IMG/VR virus record: IMGVR_UViG_3300027849_000042
Location: 1 to 29,909 of that record
DNA length: 29,909 nt
Reading direction: 5' to 3' (one strand)
Origin: a virus
Translations under genes and position numbers: made by a program
The notes under the pieces: model-generated
The model's input: the letters and a program-made list of their open reading frames with translations, nothing else
Told to the model about the DNA's origin: nothing
Databases searched by the model: none
Shown here: positions 20,476 through 28,266 of the stretch, piece by piece
Position numbering within the stretch: position 1 is the first letter of the stretch
How the letters are laid out: the number at the start of each line of letters is the position of its first letter

Positions 20476-21126
20476 TTATGGTGCCTCCCAAATTAGTTCC
20501 TCTGGATGCTTACTAGCGTCAATGGCAATAGCGTCTGAGAGGTATACTGAAGATAAAGCCTTAGCTGATACAGCAGACATACCACCGTCTTCACCACGCT
20601 CCTCAAGGGCCATGGCGTAGGCTAGAGCTTGCACAGGTAAGAAAGGTACCTTGACTGTATCGTCATCTAACCTAATGTTAGGGGTGCGCTTGATAACGTT
20701 AAAGTGTAAGTCGTAGACACCATCAGGGATAGGGTATAGGTCTATTTGTGTGTCACCTAACTGGCTTATACCGTTAAAAGAATAATACTTAGGTGGGCCT
20801 TCTGCTAGGCTTTTGTTTAGGAATGTATTGTTAAACCAATGTGCAGTCTCATACGTCATAAAGTGGTTGTTGGTATCGTTAATGACATCCAACACGGAAG
20901 ACTGGGTACCAAAGTCAGTTAACGCATAACTGAAGACGCCTGACTGTGTTGTTACTGTCATAGTCTCACGTAAGCTAGACCAATTCCAAGCAGACTCTAT
21001 CATTTCAATAGCATCATGCACAAACACCCCAACTAGCTTAGAGTAACTATTTTCATTAATTGAGTCTACCTCACGCTCCCTAAGGCGTATGAGGATGTTA
21101 TTTACTAATTGCTTATATGTTTTCAT
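20476..21126 (-). CDS. Tail tubular protein A (adaptor), T7 gp11-like
   Basis: A 216-residue protein close to the T7 gp11 length (196). The helical N-terminal part begins MKTYKQLVNNILIRLREREV and continues with VHDAIEMIESAWNWSSLRET. A beta part in the middle carries a Tyr/Pro segment (QIDLYPIPDGVYDLHFNVIKR). The last helix includes PVQALAYAMALEERGEDGG. These features match gp11-like adaptors that join portal to nozzle. It is next to the nozzle gene (one base apart), as in other podoviruses. Confidence 0.87.
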   Translation of the reverse strand: MKTYKQLVNNILIRLREREVDSINENSYSKLVGVFVHDAIEMIESAWNWSSLRETMTVTTQSGVFSYALTDFGTQSSVLDVINDTNNHFMTYETAHWFNNTFLNKSLAEGPPKYYSFNGISQLGDTQIDLYPIPDGVYDLHFNVIKRTPNIRLDDDTVKVPFLPVQALAYAMALEERGEDGGMSAVSAKALSSVYLSDAIAIDASKHPEELIWEAP

Positions 21127-21142
21127 TTGTTTGCCTTATTTA

Positions 21143-21511
21143 TTAAGCTGTACGCTTAGGCTTAGGTCTTAGGATGCTATCGGCTAGGCCACCACCAAAG
21201 TAGAAACCAACTATAGTCAACATTATCCAGTCTATTTGAAACTCTTGTAGTATACCTTTTACTTGTGTTACGTCTTGGCCCATGAAGGTCATGCCTATAA
21301 CGAGTACATAAGTAATAATGTAAGTACCGCCAAACATGAGTGCCATGTAACGCTGTGCTATCTTGAACGGGGCATAAGCCTGCATCAAGTCTATCTTTGC
21401 TTTGTTCTTAGCTTCGACCCTTTCGATGTCTGAGGTGTGGAAGTCATCTATTAACTCCAAACCTTTCTCAATGACATCTCCAGAACCGAAGATTGTACTT
21501 AATACGCCCAT
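21143..21511 (-). CDS. Holin-like membrane protein, 122 aa
   Basis: Two clear membrane helices, about residues 56-78 (ALMFGGTYIITYVLVIGMTF) and 92-112 (IDWIMLTIVGFYFGGGLADSI), follow a charged helical N-terminal part. The tail is short and basic (RPKPKRTA). The second-helix ending GFYFGGG is common in phage holins. A holin would make the inner-membrane holes that release the lysozyme encoded at 10268. It lies between fibre-assembly and tail tube genes, far from the lysozyme. RBS AGGAG precedes ATG 21511. There is a competing candidate at 28710. Confidence 0.65.
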   Translation of the reverse strand: MGVLSTIFGSGDVIEKGLELIDDFHTSDIERVEAKNKAKIDLMQAYAPFKIAQRYMALMFGGTYIITYVLVIGMTFMGQDVTQVKGILQEFQIDWIMLTIVGFYFGGGLADSILRPKPKRTA

Positions 21512-21537
21512 GTGTGGCTCCTATTTATAGTTTTGAG

Positions 21538-21783
21538 TTAAGCAGGTTTAGGAAATTCATCTTTAATAGCCTGAATATCTACTATCCATGCGTCCATGCC
21601 ATTATGAAAAATGTTATCAAGCTGTTCAGGTATTGCAGGATACGCAGCCAAGCGACCATCAAGCCATGCTCTGGCATCTTGCTCTGCTTGTGATGCTGCA
21701 CCCTCCGCTAGACGTTGGTTGTTTTCTGCTTCGGTAAGTTCGAGGGTTACACCGTTTAACATTTTAAATACGTTTGTACTCAT
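21538..21783 (-). CDS. Fibre-associated assembly protein, 81 aa
   Basis: The C-terminal half AYPAIPEQLDNIFHNGMDAWIVDIQAIKDEFPKP (about 47-80) matches a motif common in small proteins beside phage fibre genes ([AR]-YP-x-I-x-[DE]-QLD-x-[IL]-x-H-x-G-x-x-x-W-x-x-x-I-x-x-[VI]-K-x-x-[FY]-PKP). The N-terminal half is a short helix rich in Ala and Glu. It probably acts as a chaperone for the fibre-tip protein encoded just upstream (21826-22392). The exact role of the family is not established. Confidence 0.7.
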   Translation of the reverse strand: MSTNVFKMLNGVTLELTEAENNQRLAEGAASQAEQDARAWLDGRLAAYPAIPEQLDNIFHNGMDAWIVDIQAIKDEFPKPA

Positions 21784-21825
21784 AATTGTTGTTCCTTGTT
21801 TAATTGTAATTTAGTATTGGGTATT

Positions 21826-22392
21826 TTAAGAGTAATTCCTGCCATATACCTGCACTTCAGCATCAATAGTTCCACCACTTATAGTAAGAAGTCTAATAGC
21901 ATTAACGACACATGGTGTCCACTGGCCACCTGTGCCCACAACGTGTCTACCACCAGCAGTTCCGTCCCGATGGTATCCTAGAACTTTGTAATTACTTGTT
22001 GACACATCCATTAACACTTCAGTGTAATTGGCTGCCGCCCCATTACCCCCATAAGCAATACGAGCATACGTATTGTTACTATTCCCATTATTGACCGATA
22101 CTCCAGAACCAATTGACACTATTTGAAGATAGTTACGATAAAGTCCTGAGTCCCATGAAGTACCGTTATTACTACTTACTTGCAATGCTAGGTTTCCTGT
22201 CAAGTCACGTATACTTAACATCACCTCTTTATACCCAGTAATATTAGTAAAGTCTACAATAGCACTAACTCCGTTAGTGTTCGCAGAACTTATGAGAGTC
22301 CAAATACCACCACCTCCAGCATTATCCAATGCCCCTGCTACAACATCACCTGAACTATCTAGGAGTGCTGCTAAATTTCTTGCTATACCCAT
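21826..22392 (-). CDS. Fibre-tip-like protein, 188 aa
   Basis: Begins MGIARNLAALLDSSGDVVAGALDNAGGGG, an attachment-type segment. A glycine linker and Trp 31 follow, then a beta-sandwich-like domain to the end (about 30-188) with SN-x-GTSWDSG and a final strand EVQVYGRNYS. The domain has the same order of features as the last 180 residues of the large fibre upstream: poly-Gly, Trp, a strand ending near Tyr, repeated short strands and a closing [TQ]-[LV]-YG. This suggests a duplicated receptor-binding tip that has diverged in sequence. It has a strong RBS (AGGAG) and is followed by its probable assembly protein. Confidence 0.7.
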   Translation of the reverse strand: MGIARNLAALLDSSGDVVAGALDNAGGGGIWTLISSANTNGVSAIVDFTNITGYKEVMLSIRDLTGNLALQVSSNNGTSWDSGLYRNYLQIVSIGSGVSVNNGNSNNTYARIAYGGNGAAANYTEVLMDVSTSNYKVLGYHRDGTAGGRHVVGTGGQWTPCVVNAIRLLTISGGTIDAEVQVYGRNYS

Positions 22393-22401
22393 GTTGTTCT
22401 C

Positions 22402-25400
22402 CTAAGAAGTTTTGATGCCGTAGAGGGTTACTTTTGAGCCTATACCTAGCGCTAAACCACCATTATAATCTTGAAAGAACTTTATTCTATCAAGGGTTTT
22501 TGAGCCTGAGTTTATTGCAAAGGTGGATGCTCTGTCAGAAAAGCATTGGTTGTTTCCATGCCTAGTGCTATTACCTGTGGAGTAGCCTAGGAACTCCGAA
22601 CTTGTACCAAACCCTGTACACTCAATTGTAGCTACTTGCCTATTTCCTGATACGTAACACACCTTGCCATAGGCAAAAGTTGCGCCACCAAACCCAGTAT
22701 TACCAGCATCAGAGGAAACATAAGCCCTTGTACCTTTATACTCAGTGCTTCCAGTTAAATAACTTGTAGCGTCACCCACCTGATAGTTAAAGGCTTCATA
22801 CGTTGAGTTTGAGCCTGTGTTCAGATCTACCATTGCAACATAAGTGTCGTAGGTGGTACTGAGACCAGTAAACTCAATAGCATAAACACCTGCTGTGGTA
22901 ACAGTCTGTCTTTGTATAACCTTCCAAGTACCACCACCACCACCTCCAGAACCCACTAGCACACCATAAGCCACAACCTGTAACGTATCGCCTGTGGTAG
23001 CGCCAACGGCTAGTGTGATTGTGGTTCCATCGGTGGCTGTGTAATCTGCTGCATCCAATAGGATACCGTTCAGAAATACGTGTATCTTCCCTACCGTATA
23101 GGACAACGTGGCACTATTTGTATCGGCTCCTGTGAATGCTGTTTGACCGCTTGTTGCAGTGTATGTGTAACTTTCTGAGGAGGCACTTGTGGTAGGCTCC
23201 CACTTACTTGCAGCATTATCCCAAGCTAGCACTTGACCGTCTGTAGGTGCTACAGTGCTAGTGTCTACATCTGTTAATCCATTAATGGAAGTTGCGCCAC
23301 TAGGTAGGTTAGTTAAGTTAGCACCACTGATAGCAGGCAATGTAGCTGGGAATATAGCGTCTGTTAATGTACCTGATGATAGGTCACTGGCATCTGTGGA
23401 GTTAGTTACCTTAGCTGTGTTAGCTGAGATAGCTGATGCTTGTGCTGTAGTAATTCCTGTCTTAGCTGTGTTAGCTGAGATAGCTGATGCTTGTGCTGTA
23501 GTAATTCCTGTCTTAGCTGTGTTAGCTGTAATAGCTGATGCTTGTGCTGTAGTTGCCCCAGTAGCAGGTAGACCTGATAATTGAGAACCATCACCTGTAG
23601 GTGTTAGGAAAGCAGAAGCATGATTACCATCTAGCAAGTCAGCATCTAAACCACTACTTGCCCCATCAACAGTCTTAATAGCAACAAGCAACTGGGAAGC
23701 CGTTTGGTCAGCAGTGGCACCTAACTCAATAGCATCCAGCTTAGTGTTATCTGCTGTAGTGAAGTTAACTTGAGTTAACCCACCATCACCCACGCTGTAG
23801 GTTGTATTAGTATCCGTAAACACAGCGCCTACAGGCACTATAGGATGGGCCACGTTAGTCACCTTAGCGTTGTTGAGGACATGCTCATCATACATGGCTT
23901 TGGTCATGACACCAGCATTAGTAATATCAGCAGCGGCTATGGCAGCATTAGTGCCGTCAGAGCTGTTGATTGTTACTGTAGTAGGTGCCGCTGTAGTCGT
24001 TAAGTTAGTAGTAACGTTATGGTCAATGTCAGATACTTTAGCATTATTAAGCACATGGGCATCGTAGATAGCCTCAGACATAATCCCTGCTGTGGTGGAT
24101 GTAGCTGCGTTGATTGTAGCATTAGTACCATCACTAGAGTTAACTACTACGGTTGAAGCATTGTGAGTAGTCGAAAGGTTAGTGGATACGTTATGGTTGA
24201 CATCAGACACCTTAGCGTTGTTAAGCACATGCTCATCAAAGACAGCCTTAGTCATTACACCAGCAACCAAAGTAGTCGCTGGCCCTACAGCTACGTTAGT
24301 ACCATCTGAGCTATTGATTGTTACATCTGTAGTAGTTGCTGTTTTAGTTAGGTCAGTAGTAACGTTAGTTACCTTAGTTGTGTTAGCTGCAACAGAAGAG
24401 TTGTTACTTACCTCAGTGTCAAAGTCCGTTATGTTTGCAGCAACATGATTGTGTGCTAGAGCAGGGACACCTAAGTTAGTACGTGCAGACGAAGCACTAG
24501 GCACATCACTTAAGTTGTTAGTAGCAATCAAGGCTCCTGACAAAGAAGCATAAGCAGCTACCCAAGCAGTGCCGTTGTAAACCTTCATGTCACTAGCAGT
24601 GCTATTGAAGTACAAAGCACCTGTAATCAAGGCAGCACCGTCATTGTCTAAAGTAGGGTCAACAGTTTTGGCACCTAAGTAGCGATCATCAAAGGAGTCA
24701 TAAGCTGCTTCAGCGGCTACCTTCGCTGCTTCTGCTAACACTACGTCTGCTGCTGTATCTATTGTATCTTGATTGGTTAGTACTAAGTCTGCTGCAACGG
24801 CTACACGATCAAGTCCAGTTTGAACTTTGTCAGCCTCTGCTAACACTACGTCAGCATGAGTTAATACTACGTCAGCGTGGGTTGTTACTACATCCGCTGC
24901 TGAGTTTGATGCACTTGTGCTTGCTTGTGATGCTTTAGTTGTGGCTATGCCTGCTTGAGTGGATGCAGTAGAAGCACTACTGGCTGCTGCTGTAGCACTG
25001 TTAGCTGAGCTAGTCTCTGCTGAGCCAATAGATGCAGCGGAGTTAGCTGATGCTGTAGCGGAGTTAGCTGAATTAGTTGCTTGAGTTGTTGCTGTGGAGG
25101 CAGAGGCTGCTGCGTTGTTCTTATAGGTTAGAGCATTGGCTTCAGAGGTTGCAGTTGCAGTTCGGTCTAAGCCTGTTTGAACCTTGTCTGCTTCGGCTAA
25201 TACTACGTCTGCATTAGTTGCAACTCGGTCTAAGCCAGTCTGAACCTTGTCTGCTTCAGCTAATACCACATCAGCATTAGTCGATACCACATCAGCATTG
25301 GTTAATACTACATCTGCCGCTGTGGATGCTGCATCTGCGGAAGTCAATACGCTTGCATCTGCGCCTGCTGCGCCTGTAAGTCCTATTGGGCCTATAGTTC

Positions 25401-25638
25401 CTGTAGCTCCTGTTGGGATACCAAAGGCTAGGACACCTGTACCGCTAGTATAGGAGGCTGTTGCACTAGCTCCTACTGTTAAATTTGTAGCTGTTGCTGT
25501 GACATCTTTAATTTCTGATGCACTAGCTGCTGCTTCTGCTGCTGCATCTGTTGCAATTACTGCTTGTACTGTTACTGCATTTAAGTAGGCATCTGAAGTT
25601 GAGTTACCTGAACCACCAGCGCCACGGTAAATAGCCAT
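22402..25638 (-). CDS. Large repeat-rich tail fibre, 1078 aa
   Basis: The main fibre. The first 25 residues (MAIYRGAGGSGNSTSDAYLN) are an attachment end widely seen in podovirus fibres. A collagen-like piece follows at about 77-93. Heptad-like Ala/Asp/Val repeats (AEADKVQTGLDR in several copies, ADVVLTNADVV) span about 95-320. Three repeats of about 57 residues carry VLNNAKVSD and NSSDGTN (roughly 405-590). Then come NTKLDAIELGATADQT and LDADLLDGNHASAFL, a 17-residue tandem repeat (TGITTAQASAISANTAK), a strand-rich domain with FLNGILLDAADYTATDG, a poly-Gly hinge at about 898, and a C-terminal tip domain. It probably forms trimers. It follows the terminator after the capsid gene, so it should be made at lower level than capsid. 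Confidence 0.9.
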   Translation of the reverse strand: MAIYRGAGGSGNSTSDAYLNAVTVQAVIATDAAAEAAASASEIKDVTATATNLTVGASATASYTSGTGVLAFGIPTGATGTIGPIGLTGAAGADASVLTSADAASTAADVVLTNADVVSTNADVVLAEADKVQTGLDRVATNADVVLAEADKVQTGLDRTATATSEANALTYKNNAAASASTATTQATNSANSATASANSAASIGSAETSSANSATAAASSASTASTQAGIATTKASQASTSASNSAADVVTTHADVVLTHADVVLAEADKVQTGLDRVAVAADLVLTNQDTIDTAADVVLAEAAKVAAEAAYDSFDDRYLGAKTVDPTLDNDGAALITGALYFNSTASDMKVYNGTAWVAAYASLSGALIATNNLSDVPSASSARTNLGVPALAHNHVAANITDFDTEVSNNSSVAANTTKVTNVTTDLTKTATTTDVTINSSDGTNVAVGPATTLVAGVMTKAVFDEHVLNNAKVSDVNHNVSTNLSTTHNASTVVVNSSDGTNATINAATSTTAGIMSEAIYDAHVLNNAKVSDIDHNVTTNLTTTAAPTTVTINSSDGTNAAIAAADITNAGVMTKAMYDEHVLNNAKVTNVAHPIVPVGAVFTDTNTTYSVGDGGLTQVNFTTADNTKLDAIELGATADQTASQLLVAIKTVDGASSGLDADLLDGNHASAFLTPTGDGSQLSGLPATGATTAQASAITANTAKTGITTAQASAISANTAKTGITTAQASAISANTAKVTNSTDASDLSSGTLTDAIFPATLPAISGANLTNLPSGATSINGLTDVDTSTVAPTDGQVLAWDNAASKWEPTTSASSESYTYTATSGQTAFTGADTNSATLSYTVGKIHVFLNGILLDAADYTATDGTTITLAVGATTGDTLQVVAYGVLVGSGGGGGGTWKVIQRQTVTTAGVYAIEFTGLSTTYDTYVAMVDLNTGSNSTYEAFNYQVGDATSYLTGSTEYKGTRAYVSSDAGNTGFGGATFAYGKVCYVSGNRQVATIECTGFGTSSEFLGYSTGNSTRHGNNQCFSDRASTFAINSGSKTLDRIKFFQDYNGGLALGIGSKVTLYGIKTS
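23411..23563 (-). repeat. 51-bp tandem repeat inside the large fibre gene
   Basis: Two identical 51-base units (23411-23461, 23462-23512) and a third, diverged one (23513-23563) encode the 17-residue repeat TGITTAQASAISANTAK. Identity at the DNA level shows a recent duplication or ongoing correction. The unit length keeps frame, so fibre length can change by steps of 17 residues. Confidence 0.85.
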
Positions 25639-25670
25639 AAAGCCACCCCCTTCTTTAGTAAATTAAAGTT

Positions 25671-25717
25671 AAAAAAATAGGAGCCTCTAGTAAGATATGT
25701 TTATACTAGAGGCTCCT
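25671..25717 (-). terminator. Intrinsic terminator after the capsid gene
   Basis: Read on the - strand, AGGAGCCTCTAGTA (25717-25704) and TACTAGAGGCTCCT (25692-25679) form a perfect 14-bp stem with an 11-base loop, followed by AT7 (25678-25671). It lies between the capsid stop (25732) and the large fibre start (25638). The fibre and tail genes downstream have no clear promoter of their own, so it probably works partially and steps expression down after capsid, as T-phi does in T7. Confidence 0.93.
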
Positions 25718-25731
25718 TTAGTTAGCTATGT

Positions 25732-26691
25732 TTAACCGTTAACTGCCATGATGAAACCAGTTTCAGGACGCAACACCTGAGTACCGTACAAACGGTCAGC
25801 AGTGTACAAGGTTCCTAGGAATTCTTGCTTGTACTGTGTTTGCGAGCGGATGCCCTGTTGCTCTGCGAGAACCATAGTGTCTTTATGACCCAATAATGCA
25901 CCACGAATGACACCACCAGCGGTAGCAGAGTTCTCAGCGGCAGTCTCAAGAGTAGGACAGTTACTAGACACATAGATGTCCACACCGTACAACTCACCGA
26001 TCTTACCGTTCATAACACCTTGTCCATTAACGAAGTCAGAGCTTACGTAGCGATCAATACCCATGATAGCATTACGCATAGCAGGTGGGATAACTAAGAA
26101 GCGTCCATCCATAGGGGTGTCAGCGTCATCCATCTTCTGAACCATGTTACGTAGGAAAGCGTCAGTAAACACGTCAGCAGGAACAACGGTGTTATCTGCG
26201 TAAGCAGTAGTTACACCAGCAGCAGTCTGGTAGAAAGAACCAGAACCAGTCCATACAGAGCCGTCACCGTTACCGAAAGACTTACCTAAGGTAAACATAT
26301 CGTCATCTACTTGCTTACCTAGGGCATAGCCAGCATCACCAGTATAGAACTGACGTAGGGAAGCAAGAGCTTGTACGTTAGTAATATCTTCGATCATACG
26401 TGAGTATTCAAAGTGCTTGTTAATAGTCACTAGAACTTCTGACTCAGTAGAATTCTGAATAGTAACTGCTGTGTTCTCTGCCTTAGCAGTAGCAACGCCA
26501 CGAGTAGGTGCAGGGATATGAATTGTATCACCCTTCTTACCTGACATGCTAATTTTCTTAGTTAGTGGAGCTAGTACAAGGTTTTTCTCGTAAGCTGCAA
26601 TTACTTCGTCAGACCAAATTTCTGGAATGAATGTAGCCGCAGAAGTGTTGTCAACCATGCCGCCTACAGCGGGATATACTGAAGTAGTCAT
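25732..26691 (-). CDS. Major capsid protein, 319 aa
   Basis: Recognised by position (directly after scaffold, before a strong terminator), length and sequence pattern. The N terminus (VYPAVGGMVDNTSAATFIPEIWSDEVIAAYEKNLVLAPLTKK) and the GKKGDTIHIPAPTRG segment are typical of HK97-fold capsid proteins of marine podoviruses. The middle has a long helix-like part with RMIEDITNVQALASLRQFY. The C-terminal part includes YGVDIYVSSNCPT and ends YGTQVLRPETGFIMAVNG. RBS AGAGAAA precedes ATG. No frameshifted longer form is suggested, since a terminator follows soon after the stop. Confidence 0.9.
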   Translation of the reverse strand: MTTSVYPAVGGMVDNTSAATFIPEIWSDEVIAAYEKNLVLAPLTKKISMSGKKGDTIHIPAPTRGVATAKAENTAVTIQNSTESEVLVTINKHFEYSRMIEDITNVQALASLRQFYTGDAGYALGKQVDDDMFTLGKSFGNGDGSVWTGSGSFYQTAAGVTTAYADNTVVPADVFTDAFLRNMVQKMDDADTPMDGRFLVIPPAMRNAIMGIDRYVSSDFVNGQGVMNGKIGELYGVDIYVSSNCPTLETAAENSATAGGVIRGALLGHKDTMVLAEQQGIRSQTQYKQEFLGTLYTADRLYGTQVLRPETGFIMAVNG

Positions 26692-26718
26692 TTTAAATTT
26701 CTCTATTTGTAGTAAGGT

Positions 26719-27531
26719 TTATTTAACCCGTTTTTCACGATATGCTTGTGCAATATCATCAGACAACGCTAGGTAGCGTTCGGGGTCTGTTTTCATAAGT
26801 TTAATAATATCAGCGCGTCTATAGATTTTCTTGGAAGTACTAGAGTCTGGATTGCCGCGAGTGTTACCCATAGACCCCTCTTTGACAGCTTTCTGCCTTC
26901 CTTCTTTCTCAGCCTGCAACGTCTGGTTAATAGCGCCACTACGATCTTTCCAAAGGGAGAAGATTTCGTTTGCGGCCTCTACATCATAGTGTTGATCTGC
27001 TTGGACAAACATTCTAGTCCGTATCTGTGAAGCCTGTATCCACTCAGCGAACTTGGGGTCTTTGATGATCTCAGGTATCTCTGGATGACTTTCCTTTAGA
27101 AGGTTCATTGAGGTTTGCTGTTTATAAGCTCTCGTTGACTCCTCCGCTGCTCGTACAGATGGATGGTTGTCGATTGTTCGCTTCATAGCCTTCTCAGGGT
27201 CTGAGTAAAAATCTAATTCTTCATCTGGTGCGTCATTAGCCGTAGGCTTCTGGTCGCTGAGTTGTGTGTTGATATAGCTATCGACTACGCTACGTAAGTC
27301 ACCAACTTCTGTAGACTGACGACCCAATAGCTTCTCAGCCTCTTGGTGCATCTGTACTACTTCTTCTAACGACTTACCGTTGTACTTATCAGGGATTGCA
27401 TTGGGTTCAGGTGCTGCCTCAGGTGTTGCCTCTTGCGAAGGTTCCTGATTTGCTTCTGTGTCCGCTGCCATATCATCTAAGCTATCAAAACGCTCATCTT
27501 TTAATTCCTCTTCGAGGATAACTGCTGCCAT
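26719..27531 (-). CDS. Capsid scaffold protein, T7 gp9-like
   Basis: A 270-residue, very acidic N-terminal and helical protein directly upstream of the capsid gene, where podovirus scaffolds are encoded. The first 45 residues are Glu/Ala/Pro-rich and probably disordered. IPDKYNGKSLEEVVQMHQEAEKLLGRQSTEVGDLR (about 47-81) is a pattern found in scaffold proteins of many podoviruses. The C-terminal end is basic and helical (ADIIKLMKTDPERYLALSDDIAQAYREKRVK), the part expected to bind capsid subunits. It guides procapsid assembly and leaves before DNA filling. RBS GGAG. Confidence 0.87.
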   Translation of the reverse strand: MAAVILEEELKDERFDSLDDMAADTEANQEPSQEATPEAAPEPNAIPDKYNGKSLEEVVQMHQEAEKLLGRQSTEVGDLRSVVDSYINTQLSDQKPTANDAPDEELDFYSDPEKAMKRTIDNHPSVRAAEESTRAYKQQTSMNLLKESHPEIPEIIKDPKFAEWIQASQIRTRMFVQADQHYDVEAANEIFSLWKDRSGAINQTLQAEKEGRQKAVKEGSMGNTRGNPDSSTSKKIYRRADIIKLMKTDPERYLALSDDIAQAYREKRVK

Positions 27532-27586
27532 ATTAAACTCCGTACCTTAGTATTATGGAGAGATTGAAAATGAAAGCTTCCTAGTA

Positions 27587-27817
27587 TTAGGAGTTGGCTT
27601 TCTCTGCTTGTGCTCTGCCCTTCTCATGCTTATTGGCCCATTTGATAGATGCTCCAGCGAAGTCGCCAGAGAAAGGTTCTAAGTAAGAAGAGGGAGAGCA
27701 AAGTTGTCTGGTTGCTTCGGCATTACAGGTTTTACACAGTTGTGTATCTGGTGAGCCTTTAACCAAGTGTTCGTTGGTGTGTCCTAAGACACATTTGTAG
27801 TCATAAAGTTTAAACAT
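27587..27817 (-). CDS. Small zinc-ribbon protein, FmdB-like, 76 aa
   Basis: The N-terminal 40 residues show a zinc-binding pattern with C9, H13, C28 and C31 (YDYKCVLGHTNEH, then QLCKTCNAEATRQLC), like the small FmdB-type zinc ribbons. The C-terminal half is Ser/Lys-rich and flexible. Genes of this kind are often found next to structural genes in phages; their role is unknown. It overlaps the upstream gene by 8 bases and lies upstream of scaffold, in the first part of the unit driven by the late promoter. Confidence 0.75.
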   Translation of the reverse strand: MFKLYDYKCVLGHTNEHLVKGSPDTQLCKTCNAEATRQLCSPSSYLEPFSGDFAGASIKWANKHEKGRAQAEKANS

Positions 27818-28076
27818 CTACGTAGTCGTCCTCAAAGGTTTGTTCTTTAAGAGACTCCTCTTGTCCTATTCGAGTAGTTTCTTCTAGGTTGAGTAGGAAG
27901 CCAATCATGTTGAGTTGGCCCTTACGGAAGTAAAGGTCTTTCTCATCTTTGGCGTTTTCAATAGAGTTAATGTTGGGGAGGTTAAGCTTCATTTCCTCTA
28001 TTAGATTTTGCCACCCTTCTTGTCTGAAGAGGTCGTTCATCTGTCTAAAGTAAAGCTCTAATTCTTGTTCATTCAT
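27810..28076 (-). CDS. Conserved-looking phage protein, 88 aa
   Basis: First gene after the late promoter. The product is acidic and helical (NEQELELYFRQMNDLFRQEGWQNL, RKGQLNMIGFLLNLEETT) with an acidic end (FEDDYVDV). Proteins of this pattern, with RKGQL-x-x-[IL] and a nearby zinc-ribbon gene, occur in podovirus structural modules, but I know of no function. The predicted transcription start at about 28081 leaves only about five untranslated bases before ATG 28076, so the message would be almost leaderless from this promoter. Translation from an upstream transcript would use the GGTAG-like site. An internal Met at 13 has no better ribosome binding site. Confidence 0.75.
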   Translation of the reverse strand: MNEQELELYFRQMNDLFRQEGWQNLIEEMKLNLPNINSIENAKDEKDLYFRKGQLNMIGFLLNLEETTRIGQEESLKEQTFEDDYVDV

Positions 28077-28087
28077 TTATACTACCT

Positions 28088-28116
28088 ATTTTACCATACT
28101 TTTAATAAAAAGTCAA
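28088..28116 (-). promoter_or_regulatory. Late sigma-70 promoter for the capsid unit
   Basis: On the - strand, TTGACT (28116-28111), a 17-base spacer and TAAAAT (28093-28088) give five of six matches in each box. The -35 contains the TGA stop of the upstream 45-residue gene, the same arrangement as the promoter at 3144. It is a host-type promoter, consistent with a phage lacking its own RNA polymerase. Confidence 0.8.
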
Positions 28117-28250
28117 TGTTTTTGTTTACTTTCTTTCTTATTCGTGGTAAGGGCTTGTTTATTCTCTAGCTCAACTACACGCTTAATTAAAGCAGAATAA
28201 CTAGAATTAATTTGATCAACTACTTGTTTAAGTTCTCGTTGTGATACCAT
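28113..28250 (-). CDS. Small coiled-coil protein, 45 aa
   Basis: ATG 28250 with ribosome binding site AAGGA 11-15 bases upstream. The 45-residue product has a heptad pattern over residues 5-32 (LKQVVDQINSSYSALIKRVVELENK) and a basic tail. That fits a short parallel coiled coil. Similar short proteins occur near portal and capsid genes in podoviruses, without known role. Its stop codon is part of the late promoter -35 box. Confidence 0.7.
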   Translation of the reverse strand: MVSQRELKQVVDQINSSYSALIKRVVELENKQALTTNKKESKQKH

Positions 28251-28266
28251 GTTGTTGTTCCTTTAA

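Noticed and set aside
23411-23563. Regular repeats as a CRISPR array
   Set aside because: The repeats are directly adjoining without unique spacers and lie in frame within a fibre gene.
23406-23594. Repeated QLTQLRQELLQHKH frame in the fibre gene
   Set aside because: It is the alternative frame of the 51-bp fibre repeat; periodicity keeps it open.
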